Part shown: positions 52,000-61,403 of the stretch, piece after piece
How positions within the stretch are numbered: position 1 is the first letter of the stretch
Layout: every line of letters begins with the position of its first letter
Assembly: GCA_964634205.1 (NCBI GenBank)
Contig: CAZWKE010000009.1
Location: 1-64,000, forward strand
Direction of reading: 5' to 3'
DNA: 64,000 bases
From: JAFGGG01 sp964634205
GTDB taxonomy: Bacteria; Spirochaetota; Spirochaetia; SZUA-6; RPPD01
The notes under the pieces: generated by a model
Database searches by the model: none
The model's input: the letters and a program-made list of their open reading frames with translations, nothing else
What the model was told of the DNA's origin: nothing
Made by a program: the position numbers and the translations under genes

Positions 52000-52929
52000 T
52001 TATAACGCGCTCCGGGAATTTTGCAGGCAGATATTCACAAGCGTACTTATTTCCGCGGTTCCCACGCACATTACTTTATCCGCCCCTCCCCAATATATTT
52101 TTACGGTACCGTCCGGCTCGGGAACCGCGCCGCAGCTGAAAACTACATTATGAACATAACCGGTAATCTCGTATATTTCTTCCGGTTGTAAAATCCAGTC
52201 ATCACCTACCCCGATAATCCTGGACGGATCAGCTAAATCGTGCAAGACCGCACCCAACCGGTAGACACAGCCGTCCATGGTGGGGAAGACCCCGTGGTAA
52301 ATAGAGAGCCAGCCTTTTTCGGTTTTAAAGGGGGGTGCGCCCGGCCCGATCTTCATCTGGTCCCAATGGTATTGCACCGGTTTCATGATCAGCTTTGATT
52401 CACCCCAGAATCTTAGATCAGGAGAAAAGGAAATCCAGATTGACCAGGGACAAATTTCAGAATGCGGCCTGTCCAGGCGCGCGTAAAGGTTATTGAATTT
52501 TTCAGGGAAAATAACCACATTGCGATAATCCGCTTCGGTTATTAACGAAAGGCGTTCAACCTTTTTGAAATCCGCGGTCTTGGCCAGTCCAATCCGTACG
52601 CCAAATCTGGAATACGCGCTGTAGGTTATTAGATATTCTCCGCCGATAAAAGTAATGCGGGGATCTTCAACGCCGTACTCTTCATATATGCCGAAAATAC
52701 CGTCTGCGGCCGGAACCATAAAAGGTTCTTTGGAAACTGAGAAATGAAAACCGTCCGGACTTTCCGCAAGACCTAGTATGGAACGTCCGTTATGCAAATG
52801 CGATCGGAATATCATCATATATTTATCCTGATATTTACATACCCCGGCATTATGGACGGTTGCTACCGGATACGGAACATCGTCGGCGGTGAGGATCGGA
52901 TTTTTTTCATAGCGCTTGACAATTGGCAT
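52000..52929 (-). CDS. GH130 mannoside phosphorylase, short form
   Basis: 309 residues, normal for GH130 phosphorylases. Propeller begins RYEKNPILTADDVPYPVATV; catalytic Asp in YGVEDPRITFIGGEYLITY; PGAPPFKTEKGWLSIYHGV and VGDDWILQPEEIYE. The subfamily resembles beta-1,4-mannooligosaccharide phosphorylases, which release mannose-1-phosphate; linkage not certain. Start is two bases after the fusion gene's stop. Confidence 0.9.
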   Translation of the reverse strand: MPIVKRYEKNPILTADDVPYPVATVHNAGVCKYQDKYMMIFRSHLHNGRSILGLAESPDGFHFSVSKEPFMVPAADGIFGIYEEYGVEDPRITFIGGEYLITYSAYSRFGVRIGLAKTADFKKVERLSLITEADYRNVVIFPEKFNNLYARLDRPHSEICPWSIWISFSPDLRFWGESKLIMKPVQYHWDQMKIGPGAPPFKTEKGWLSIYHGVFPTMDGCVYRLGAVLHDLADPSRIIGVGDDWILQPEEIYEITGYVHNVVFSCGAVPEPDGTVKIYWGGADKVMCVGTAEISTLVNICLQNSRSAL

Positions 52930-52931
52930 TT

Positions 52932-55166
52932 TTATATATTCTCATGTACCAGCAAAACGGTTAGATGGGCGATATGGTAGGCGAGGGTGCTTTCGGCGCC
53001 CTGATTATTATTTACACCGTGACGCTCCAGGCCGTCACAGCAGCCATGCGTCTCAAAATCATATAAGGGAATACCAAACTCATTTTCACCCAAAAACCAC
53101 ATAAAAGCCGAAGATTTATAATGCGCAAACTCAGGATTCCCGGTGATATAATAGGCCTGATAATACATCAGCACCATGGCCATGGCGTCGATCGCCTGCT
53201 GAGCATACCGGGAAGGCTCGCCGCCTTTTTTATACCAGTTATCGCTGCCTACCGGCGAAAGGTAATTCTTTTTAAAGGTGATTTTTGTCAAGAAGTCCAT
53301 AGCCTCTTTGGCAACGGTCAGTGATGTATGATCTTCCGTTATTTCATGGGAGTGCAGCAGGGCCAGCGGAATAATGCCATTCGCGTAGGTAACAACCGGT
53401 TCAAACCAGAACCAATCCGTCTCTTTGTTATGATCATACATTAGAAGTATTTTAGCGGTGAGCTCTTTTAATATTTCAAGTATACGGGAGTCTGTGGGAG
53501 CATGGCGCAGGTAATGCGAAATTCCGATTATGGTATAGGCAATACCGCGCAGGGTCGTTAAATTTTGAAAGTGAGGAACGGCTTTCAAAAAAAAATCCAG
53601 TCCTATCTGAAGGTAATCATCGTTCGGGGTAAAGCGGATAAGATACCCCAGGGCCCAGATTGTTCTGCCGAAACTGTCTTCGGATCCGATCTCATCAAGG
53701 AATTCTCTCCTGTAGCTTAACAAATTTCTAAAGGTACCATCATCATTTTGCATATAGCTGATAAAACTCAAGTACCTGTGGATAAGCTCAAGCGCGTCCT
53801 CCAATCCTTTTTGCCGATAAGCCATGACACACAGCAACAACGCACGGGCATTATCATCCAGGCAGTACCCATGCCTGAAATCCGGGACGGTATATTTCGC
53901 ATGCTGTAGAATTCCGGTATCATCGGTCAGTTTTTTAATATAATTCAAATGAAAATCAGGCAGGGCCAGGGGACTGATAATTGCTTCTGCTTCCGTTTGA
54001 GGGCCTTTCCATGTTTTATACGCATCGGCAAGCAGATCTATATACTGACAACCGATCTCAGGCCATCTCATTTTTTTGCCGTAGTTGTAGGCATTAATTC
54101 TCATTTTTTTTAATTCGTCCGGTTTACTCAGTAAATCATTTACAATTTCAGCCAATTCATGCGAGTCGCCGAAATTGAATAACCTGCCTCTCCCGTCCGC
54201 TAAAAGTTCCCGGGCGTGCCAGAACCTTGTTGAAACCACCGCCGCCCCGGACCCGATTGCATACGAAAGCGTCCCGGATGTTATCTGGGCTTTATTTAAG
54301 TTGGGTATCACATAAATATCAGCAGCATTAAGATAGCTTAACAGTTCTTCGTTGGCGGCAAAGCGGTTGAAAAAAACCACATTGTCCATCAGATTATTCT
54401 TTTTCACAAGCGAGATTAGATAATTCCGGTATTCCTCGCCCGAAGCCCTGACAACCGACGGGTGAGTTTTGCCCATTACAATATATAAAACTTCCGGATG
54501 CTTGCGCACAATTAAGGGCAGCGCATTGATAACCGTTTCGATGCCTTTATCCCTGCTTAAAAGCCCGAAGGTAAAAAGTGATTTTTTATCCGAAAGATTT
54601 AATTTTTTTTTACAGCTATCCTTATCCCCAAAATCAAAATCAGGGACACCGTGTTCAATGATCGTGATCTTATCCTTTTGAATGCCGTAACTATTTACCA
54701 GAAAATTTACCGCCCGCCTGCTCATCACCACCAATTTTTCGGACCGTTTATCAATCTCCTGAATAATCGCCTTGGCGTTATAGGATGGATTTTTTAAAAC
54801 AGTGTGCAGCACGGCAACAAGCGGTTTCTTTAGTCTGCGGAGCATAGGCAGCAGATAGATACCATTTTTACCACCGTATATTCCGTATTCATGCTGCAGC
54901 ATGCAGACATCGGAATCACTGAAATTAATCAATTTTGCTGTTTCCAAATAATCTTTCTGGTGCGCCTCTCTAATTTGGTATTTGACAATCGGCGGATAAT
55001 TATAGGTGTTATCGTGGTCGTTCATGGCAACCACGTCTACTTCCGGCTGTATTTTTTTCTTTTTGTTTTTGGTAATCAAGGACTCAACCAAATCTCTGGT
55101 GAAGGTGGCAATCCCGCATTGACGGGGAACATAATTTCCAATGCAGGTAATTTTTATTTTTGTCAT
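52932..55166 (-). CDS. fusion of GT4 glycosyltransferase and alpha-barrel domain
   Basis: 744 residues. Residues 1 to ~390 form a GT4 transferase (CIGNYVPRQCGIATFTRDL, FTFGLLSRDKGIETVI, GSGAAVVSTRFWHARELL). Residues ~400-744 form an alpha-helical (alpha/alpha)-barrel-like domain (RHGYCLDDNARALLLC, YANGIIPLALLHSHE, HGCCDGLERHGVNNNQGAES), similar in style to glycosidase barrels. It may synthesise and trim or bind the same glycan. ATG 55166. First gene of the fusion-GH130-GT4 minus-strand set, 193 bases after the CysRS-like gene. Confidence 0.85.
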   Translation of the reverse strand: MTKIKITCIGNYVPRQCGIATFTRDLVESLITKNKKKKIQPEVDVVAMNDHDNTYNYPPIVKYQIREAHQKDYLETAKLINFSDSDVCMLQHEYGIYGGKNGIYLLPMLRRLKKPLVAVLHTVLKNPSYNAKAIIQEIDKRSEKLVVMSRRAVNFLVNSYGIQKDKITIIEHGVPDFDFGDKDSCKKKLNLSDKKSLFTFGLLSRDKGIETVINALPLIVRKHPEVLYIVMGKTHPSVVRASGEEYRNYLISLVKKNNLMDNVVFFNRFAANEELLSYLNAADIYVIPNLNKAQITSGTLSYAIGSGAAVVSTRFWHARELLADGRGRLFNFGDSHELAEIVNDLLSKPDELKKMRINAYNYGKKMRWPEIGCQYIDLLADAYKTWKGPQTEAEAIISPLALPDFHLNYIKKLTDDTGILQHAKYTVPDFRHGYCLDDNARALLLCVMAYRQKGLEDALELIHRYLSFISYMQNDDGTFRNLLSYRREFLDEIGSEDSFGRTIWALGYLIRFTPNDDYLQIGLDFFLKAVPHFQNLTTLRGIAYTIIGISHYLRHAPTDSRILEILKELTAKILLMYDHNKETDWFWFEPVVTYANGIIPLALLHSHEITEDHTSLTVAKEAMDFLTKITFKKNYLSPVGSDNWYKKGGEPSRYAQQAIDAMAMVLMYYQAYYITGNPEFAHYKSSAFMWFLGENEFGIPLYDFETHGCCDGLERHGVNNNQGAESTLAYHIAHLTVLLVHENI

Positions 55167-55359
55167 AACCTGATTTTATTTCCTAATTCAATTAATGAAA
55201 AGGGTTTTATCAATATAAAAGCTTTTTTCTCTGACAATAGTTGAAAAGGTGTTTATACTTCGGCAGAACTCTTATGGATACAACCCGGAAGGCCGCGCCC
55301 GGGACCGAACAAGGCGTTTGGATCCGCCGCCTGCCCTGCCTACGCCGCCTGCCGCGATC

Positions 55360-56658
55360 CTATCCGCTTAAGCCCACCTGCAATACCGAGTCTATCGCGG
55401 CAAATTCTTTGCGCAAGGCTTCCGTGTTCTGTCGGGCAAGCGCGTCCTTGTCGGCGAGCAGCCGGCCCAGGTTTTTATCCAGTCCGCGAATAAACAGTTT
55501 TATCTGAAAATCATCGTTCATGCATTCATAAAAAAGCCGCAGGAACCCCGGTTCCCCGGTTGGGTTGTTTTCAGCGGCAGCCCGGCCCGAGGCTTTTTTT
55601 ACCGCGCTTGTGACCGCGCCGCCGTTAACACTGCCGGCCGCGGCCGTGACCGCCCGGATATTGTCCTTAAGCCGCCTCAGCAGGCCGATCGCTTTTTTAA
55701 AATTATTTTCCGTATAGTTCAGCCTTTTGCGGTATTGGCCGGAAATAAGAAAGAAACGCAGATCTTCGGCCGAGTAGCCGTTATCCAGAAAATCCTGGGG
55801 GTAGGCCACGTTTCCCATGCTCTTGGACATCTTTTTTCCATTAAAGACCACATGCTCACCATGCAGCCAGTAATGGGCGAACTCCTTGCCGGATACCGCC
55901 TCCATAATGGCCCGGTTATAGTCATGGTGACGATAAAGGTTGTCGATCCCGCCGCAGCAGATGTCCGCCTCGGTTCCATGCTCCTGGTAAATCATGGCCG
56001 CGTCCTGTACGTTCCAGGCGGGTCGGCCGCGCCCGATCTTGGTATCCCAGAACACCTTGTCGCCGTCGCGGTACCCATGCCAGAGGATAAAATCCCCCAG
56101 GTTCCAGCGCAGCCCGTTGTAGGTGTCCTTACTGAAGCGTACCGTTTTTTTTGGCCACTTGCGCATATCCAGGCCGAAGAGCTCACCGAACTTCGGGTAT
56201 TTCAGCGGATCAAAATAGATGTTCCCCTGGTGGCGGTAGGCCATCCCCTTGTCAAGCAGAATCCCGATCAATTCAGCGGCCTGTTCCACGCTGGTGGACG
56301 AGCGGGGGATGGAGGGGGGCAGCTTGATATGCAGTTTTTCACAGTCACGGTGGAACTGCTCCACGATCGGCCGCGTCAGTTCTTCAAGAGAAATCCCCTT
56401 TTCCGCGGCTTCCGTAATGGCCTTGTCTTCCACATCGGTGAAGTTGATCACCCGCTTTACCCGGTAACCCAGCAGCTCAAGATAACGCTGCAGGATGTCC
56501 TCATAGAGAAAGGTCCGGTAATTGCCGATGTGCGGCCGCCGGTACACCGACGGCCCGCAGGTGAATATGCGGACCAGTTCATGCTCCTTGGGCTCGAACC
56601 TCTCCTTTTTTTTTGTCAGGGTATTATAAAGTACCAATACGTTCTTCCGTTGTTCCAC
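55360..56658 (-). CDS. CysRS-like class I ligase with altered zinc site
   Basis: 432 residues from GTG 56658 with GGAGG eight bases upstream. Class I signatures are intact: CGPSVYRRPHIGNYR and KKMSKSMGN, with a DALR-like helical segment FYECMNDDFQIKLF. Compared with cysteinyl-tRNA synthetase, WHIECS is WNVQDA and HHENE is HHDYN, so two of four zinc ligands are replaced. HGGG is CCGG. The usual C-terminal ~60-residue anticodon-binding tail is missing. It may be a divergent CysRS or an MshC-like ligase. It lies on the same strand as, and upstream of, the GT4/GH130 genes. Confidence 0.75.
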   Translation of the reverse strand: MEQRKNVLVLYNTLTKKKERFEPKEHELVRIFTCGPSVYRRPHIGNYRTFLYEDILQRYLELLGYRVKRVINFTDVEDKAITEAAEKGISLEELTRPIVEQFHRDCEKLHIKLPPSIPRSSTSVEQAAELIGILLDKGMAYRHQGNIYFDPLKYPKFGELFGLDMRKWPKKTVRFSKDTYNGLRWNLGDFILWHGYRDGDKVFWDTKIGRGRPAWNVQDAAMIYQEHGTEADICCGGIDNLYRHHDYNRAIMEAVSGKEFAHYWLHGEHVVFNGKKMSKSMGNVAYPQDFLDNGYSAEDLRFFLISGQYRKRLNYTENNFKKAIGLLRRLKDNIRAVTAAAGSVNGGAVTSAVKKASGRAAAENNPTGEPGFLRLFYECMNDDFQIKLFIRGLDKNLGRLLADKDALARQNTEALRKEFAAIDSVLQVGLSG

Positions 56659-56822
56659 GCGGTATCCTCCATGCGTATTTCTGTAATTCGCTGTCTTAAC
56701 ATAATAATTTTTTACCGCTTGTATCAACTGTAATTTTCCTAAAAATTTGAATAATTTGGTAAACGCAATGGTTTGAGAAATAAAGTTACTACAGAGATGC
56801 CGGGTTTACAAGCGGGCTGAAA

Positions 56823-58784
56823 TTACTTACTAGTACCTGTTTTTTTATTTCCCATATGTTTTTCCAGAATTTGAGCAAGATCAGCCTTACGAAACGGTTT
56901 GCCGATGCTTGCCGTAAATCCGTATTCATGAGGATTTCTAATAATTGGATCATCCGCATAGCCGCTCGTTACAAAAACAGGAATTGTGGTATTTAATTTC
57001 CTGATTTCCTTTATAATATCTTTTCCGCCCATACCGCCGGAAACAGTAAGATCTAAAATCAAGCCGGCAACGGTACGCTTTGCTTTGTCTTCTTTAATAA
57101 AAAACTCCAGTGCTTCTTTCCCGTCATTCATGCAGACAACGGAATAACCAAATGTTTTTAGCATACCCGCAATAATCTCTTGGATAATTTCTTCATCTTC
57201 TATGATCATTATGGTGCCGCCGCCTTTATGCGTTATTTCGGTCATATGACTCTCCTCACAAGACTCTTCCGGACAAGCAGGCAAATAGATATGAAACGTA
57301 CTCCCTTGGTCTATTACGGTCTCAACCTCAATTGTACCGCCGTGACGATTGATAATTGAGTAACAAATAGCAAGACCAAGTCCATGGCCTTTTTCTCTGA
57401 TTGTATAAAAAGGATCAAAGATATACGGTAACATTTTCTTTGTGATTCCAATGCCGCTATCTTTGATGGATAATTTAACATAGTTTCCCTTTGACAGTAT
57501 ATGATGTTCATTCTCGTTAAAAGAAATATTCCTGGCCGATATTTCAAGAGTACCGCCTTGCGGCATGGCATGCTGCGCATTGATGACAATATTACTGATT
57601 ACCTGAGCAATCTGATTTTTATCGATATTACACACCCAGAGCACTTCAGGTATATCGAATTGACATGAGACTTTTGATCCGCTGAGCGCAAACTGCGCGG
57701 TTTCCTGTATAAACCGGATTACCGGTGTTATTTCTTGTACCGGGTAACCGCCCTTGGCAAATGTAAGCAACTGCCTGGTAAGATCGCGTGCTCTCTCTAT
57801 TGTACTCATTGCTTTAGCAAGATACTGAGCAACGTTACTGTTTGTGGATTCCCCGCCTGCCAAATCAATATAACCGAAAATACCGCCCATCAGGTTATTA
57901 AAATCATGGGCAATACCTCCGGCCAGCAGACCAAGCGATTCAAGTTTTTGATTCCTTTGCGCGCTTTCAAGCAGGCTTCGCCTTTCAGTAATATCCCGAA
58001 AGACAATAACCACACCAATAATCTCATGAGCGTTGTTTCTGATAGGCGCGGCGCTGTCTGTTATAATCCGCTCTCTACCGCCTTTTGAAACAATAACCGC
58101 ATGATTTTCAAGCTCGATAATCTTTCCGGTTGAGAGTACCTTTTCAACCGGATTTTCATGCGGTTCACGGGTATTCTCATTTATGAGAGTAAACACCGAG
58201 GTAAGGGGTCTACCCAGAGCTTCCTCCTGAGTATATCCGCAAAGTTTTTCCGCGATTATATTCATGATCTCAATATTTCCATTCGTATCGGTCGCGATTA
58301 CCCCATCACCAATACTGCGCAGGGTAACAGCCAGCCGTTCTCTTTCAGCGGCAATTATATTCATACTACGTTTTCTTTCGGTAATGTCCCTGATATTACA
58401 CTGGATTACTTTATGATGGTTCTCCTGATATACATTACTCACAAACTCAACATCAATCGTGTGTCCGTCAACAGTTTCCAATGGCAGGTTCTCATAGCGG
58501 ATATACTTGTTATCCTGCAGCTCCCGGAAATTATCCTTGCTGCTAATGACATCCTTTAAGAATCCAATATCCCAGACTTGCTTGTTAATAAGCTGATTAA
58601 ACGAGTAACCCAGTAACCTAATCAGGAAAGGATTGACATCGACGATCTTTCCGTTCTCTGCGTCAAGAATGAGAATTCCATCCTTGGCTGTTTCAAAAAG
58701 CCGCCGGTACCGGAGCTCCGAAGCTCGTAATGCTTCTTGTAATCCTTTCAGATTATTCGAATAGGAAGATTCTTCTTGCTTCAT
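56823..58784 (-). CDS. PAS-PAS hybrid histidine kinase with C-terminal receiver
   Basis: 653 residues. Two PAS domains (~25-140 and ~148-270), then the HisKA helix with phospho-His in LAGGIAHDFNNLMGG. The HATPase has NIVINAQHAMPQGG, DSGIGI and GHGLGLAICYSI. The C-terminal receiver (~520-645) has IIEDEEI, phosphoacceptor Asp in LILDLTVSGGMGG and Lys in IGKPFRK. No membrane segment. AT-richer than neighbours. No cognate regulator adjacent. Confidence 0.9.
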   Translation of the reverse strand: MKQEESSYSNNLKGLQEALRASELRYRRLFETAKDGILILDAENGKIVDVNPFLIRLLGYSFNQLINKQVWDIGFLKDVISSKDNFRELQDNKYIRYENLPLETVDGHTIDVEFVSNVYQENHHKVIQCNIRDITERKRSMNIIAAERERLAVTLRSIGDGVIATDTNGNIEIMNIIAEKLCGYTQEEALGRPLTSVFTLINENTREPHENPVEKVLSTGKIIELENHAVIVSKGGRERIITDSAAPIRNNAHEIIGVVIVFRDITERRSLLESAQRNQKLESLGLLAGGIAHDFNNLMGGIFGYIDLAGGESTNSNVAQYLAKAMSTIERARDLTRQLLTFAKGGYPVQEITPVIRFIQETAQFALSGSKVSCQFDIPEVLWVCNIDKNQIAQVISNIVINAQHAMPQGGTLEISARNISFNENEHHILSKGNYVKLSIKDSGIGITKKMLPYIFDPFYTIREKGHGLGLAICYSIINRHGGTIEVETVIDQGSTFHIYLPACPEESCEESHMTEITHKGGGTIMIIEDEEIIQEIIAGMLKTFGYSVVCMNDGKEALEFFIKEDKAKRTVAGLILDLTVSGGMGGKDIIKEIRKLNTTIPVFVTSGYADDPIIRNPHEYGFTASIGKPFRKADLAQILEKHMGNKKTGTSK

Positions 58785-58860
58785 TTTCGTCTACATATTT
58801 TAAAATTACTCTTATAGTATAATTCAATCAAACGGTAAAATCAAAATTTTTATATGGTTC

Positions 58861-59271
58861 TTACGCGTTTTGCGTTCCTTCCCGGGTGGCCTTTACGTTT
58901 TCAGGTCGGCCATACCGGAATAAGCGGTTTACCGCCGCGGGCACTGCGGCCATGGAAAGGGGGGTAAAGCCCACGGAATCCTCCATTATGTTTATATCGG
59001 CCCCGGCCTCCGCCAAAGCGCGCACAATATCCTGATTGCCTAATCCGGCCGCGGAAATAATCAGCGGCATATCCGCTTCGTCCCGGCAGTTTGCGTCCGC
59101 TCCGTCCCCGATAAGCCGGGTCACCTCGGCGGCATTTCCCTTTTCCACGGCAGCGGCGAGCAGCGTGTTCAATTCTTTCTGAGTTTTTTTTACACCGCAG
59201 CCGGGCAGCAGCATTCCCACAAGGCACAGGCAGAAAAAAACCCGGATTATACGGGATTCCTTTATATCCAT
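58861..59271 (-). pseudogene. truncated ankyrin-repeat lipoprotein
   Basis: 136 residues. Residues 1-109 are nearly identical to the full gene at 60329 (lipobox LLPGC, ankyrin repeats AAEVTRLIGDGADANCRDE and IVRALAEAGADIN). After TPLSMAA the sequence switches to an unrelated tail (VPAAVNRLFRYGRPENV). The full copy continues for 160 more residues. The switch coincides with the end of the 582-base repeat at 58946. Possibly still expressed, but missing most repeats. Confidence 0.8.
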
Positions 59272-59527
59272 ACTGCTCCTCCAAAAAACATTGCAAATAT
59301 GCTAAATTGTTAGCATGAAGGGACGGTTTTGTCAAGGAATTTTTTACCGGGACAGAATTTCGGAATGATGCCTAATCGATACTTTCACACCACTGAAATA
59401 ATTCTGTTTTTATAATGTCCAGGTCCCCGCCGATCAGCAGCCAATGAACGCTGTGCTCCAAAAAAACAAGCCGCTTATTTTCTCCCGGTGGAAACTTATT
59501 ATGGAAGTAATTATTAACGAGATCTTT
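58946..59527. repeat. 582-bp direct repeat, copy 1
   Basis: Matches 60822-61403 at a constant offset of 1876. By eye seven mismatches, all in the first ~110 bases; the remaining ~470 bases appear identical. It spans the N-terminal part of the ankyrin gene, the intergenic region and the last 51 codons of the hydrolase. Confidence 0.92.
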
Positions 59528-60220
59528 GTCAGTATAGTAATCCTTTGTTGAATTGAAAATGAGTAAGGGAAGGTCCACGGTATTCAGGTTCTCCTGCATA
59601 TATCGCAAAAACCGGTAAATACTGAAAAGATACCTGATCGAACCGAATCGATAAATGTAGGGGTCATTCAATAAAAGGTCCTGAAACTCCGGCACATCGG
59701 TCAACCGGCGTAATGAACGCTTGTTTTTGATTTTCAGCCACGGCGCCAAGAATCTTAATAGATACAGCAGAAACACCCCTGTCCTTCGCTTGAACCTGTC
59801 GACCTCATAGATACCGGGCATGAAAATCAACCCCTTACACTCGATTTTTTCCTTTATGACGTGCGGCGTAAAGAAAGCCACAAGCGAGCCCAGGCTTTCA
59901 CCGATGATAAAGAGCTTTTTTATTCCGGCCTTCAAAACTACCCGGTCGATAAAATATTCGATCAGGGGCGGAAGGACCTTGAACAGGTCTACATCGCACC
60001 TGGGGCCGGAAGATCGGCCGTGGCCGGGATAATCAAAGGAGAAGAAGGTATACCGGTCAATAAGCGTATCATCAATAAGGTGTTCCAGATACTTGCTGTG
60101 GACACCGCGCCCGTGCAGGAATAAGAAGCCCCTGTCCGTGCGTTTTTTCTTTGCCCGGTAGATGCGGTACCCTATTGTATAATCCTTGAATTGCAGGTAT
60201 TCCTCTATTGTTGCCGCCAT
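59372..60220 (-). CDS. lysophospholipase-like alpha/beta hydrolase
   Basis: 282 residues. Oxyanion HGRGVHSKY, DYPGHGRSSG, nucleophile GESLGS, acid in NSTKDYYTDKD, His in LEHSVHWLL. No signal peptide. Likely cytosolic serine hydrolase on a lipid or ester. Its last 51 codons are duplicated in the fragment at 61248. Start ATG 60220 with GAGAG close by. Upstream partner of the truncated ankyrin gene on the same strand. Confidence 0.82.
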   Translation of the reverse strand: MAATIEEYLQFKDYTIGYRIYRAKKKRTDRGFLFLHGRGVHSKYLEHLIDDTLIDRYTFFSFDYPGHGRSSGPRCDVDLFKVLPPLIEYFIDRVVLKAGIKKLFIIGESLGSLVAFFTPHVIKEKIECKGLIFMPGIYEVDRFKRRTGVFLLYLLRFLAPWLKIKNKRSLRRLTDVPEFQDLLLNDPYIYRFGSIRYLFSIYRFLRYMQENLNTVDLPLLIFNSTKDYYTDKDLVNNYFHNKFPPGENKRLVFLEHSVHWLLIGGDLDIIKTELFQWCESID

Positions 60221-60328
60221 CTCTCATTTCGCTTTCTAAGATTTTTTCCCGCCGTGATTATAGTACACAGGGATGGACGGAACAAGGGGTAATAATCTCA
60301 AATTTGGACTGTAAGAATAACTGCAGTA

Positions 60329-61147
60329 CTATTTACTGTTTACCGTATCACCCGGAAGCGCGCCTGCCTGCAATAAGATCTTTTCCGCTTCAGGAAATCC
60401 CTGCGCCCTGGCGTGATCAAGTGCGGTCCAATCATTATATCCCTTAAGATTAAGATTGCATCCGGTCTTGATGAGGACTTGCAGCGCATTAATATTACCG
60501 CGATGCGCGGCCCAATTAACGGCCGGGTCCCCATACCCGTCCCGGTGATTCACATCCACTCCTACGTCTAAAATAGTCCTGATAGTTTCCGGGTTGTCGC
60601 TTATGACCGCGGCAATGAGCACGGATGTATCGGTCGCCTGCTGATAAAGGCGTTTGTAGATGTAATCGGGATCAGCGCCCAGGGATAGAAGGGTTTTTAC
60701 AAGCTCCGTTTGCCCGTTTTCCGCGGCCGTAAACAATGCGGGCACATACCGGTTATCCTGAAGCTTCGGGTCCCCGCCCAGTTTACCGATCAGCTTCACC
60801 ATATCGACATCGTTCACATACGCGGCCATGGAAAGGGGGGTAAAGCCCGTGGACTCCTCCATTGTGTTTATATCGGCCCCGGCCTCCGCCAAAGCACGTA
60901 CAATATCCTGATTGCCTAATCCGGCAGCGGAAATAATCAGCGGCATATCCGCTTCGTCCCGGCAGTTTGCGTCCGCTCCGTCCCCGATAAGCCGGGTCAC
61001 CTCGGCGGCATTTCCCTTTTCCACGGCAGCGGCGAGCAGCGTGTTCAATTCTTTCTGAGTTTTTTTTACACCGCAGCCGGGCAGCAGCATTCCCACAAGG
61101 CACAGGCAGAAAAAAACCCGGATTATACGGGATTCCTTTATATCCAT
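60329..61147 (-). CDS. ankyrin-repeat lipoprotein
   Basis: 272 residues. Signal with lipobox LLPGC, then about six ankyrin repeats (AAEVTRLIGDGADANCRDE, DIVRALAEAGADIN, TELVKTLLSLGADPDYI, PETIRTILDVGVDVNHRDGY, INALQVLIKTGCNLNLKGY). Likely a periplasm-facing protein-interaction scaffold. GGAGGAG precedes ATG 61147. Intact parent of the truncated copy at 58861. Confidence 0.88.
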   Translation of the reverse strand: MDIKESRIIRVFFCLCLVGMLLPGCGVKKTQKELNTLLAAAVEKGNAAEVTRLIGDGADANCRDEADMPLIISAAGLGNQDIVRALAEAGADINTMEESTGFTPLSMAAYVNDVDMVKLIGKLGGDPKLQDNRYVPALFTAAENGQTELVKTLLSLGADPDYIYKRLYQQATDTSVLIAAVISDNPETIRTILDVGVDVNHRDGYGDPAVNWAAHRGNINALQVLIKTGCNLNLKGYNDWTALDHARAQGFPEAEKILLQAGALPGDTVNSK

Positions 61148-61403
61148 ACTGCTCCTCCAAAAAACATTGCAAATATGCTAAATTGTTAGCATGAAGGGAC
61201 GGTTTTGTCAAGGAATTTTTTACCGGGACAGAATTTCGGAATGATGCCTAATCGATACTTTCACACCACTGAAATAATTCTGTTTTTATAATGTCCAGGT
61301 CCCCGCCGATCAGCAGCCAATGAACGCTGTGCTCCAAAAAAACAAGCCGCTTATTTTCTCCCGGTGGAAACTTATTATGGAAGTAATTATTAACGAGATC
61401 TTT
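60822..61403. repeat. 582-bp direct repeat, copy 2
   Basis: Second copy of the 58946-59527 segment. Its right end at 61403 coincides exactly with the point where an unrelated ABC transporter gene fragment begins on the plus strand. Confidence 0.92.
61248..61403 (-). pseudogene. C-terminal hydrolase fragment
   Basis: Encodes the last 51 residues of the hydrolase at 59372 (KDLVNNYFHNKFPPGENKRL ... FQWCESID), identical in protein sequence, with no catalytic Ser region. In frame it is preceded by a hydrophobic stretch read antisense to the ABC fragment, giving an 80-residue chimeric frame to 61490 that has no ribosome site. Treated as a remnant. Confidence 0.8.

Noticed and set aside
55270..55359. 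Short direct repeat CGCCGCCTGCC after cysS
   Set aside because: Only two copies in GC-rich sequence; no array or hairpin with a clear role.
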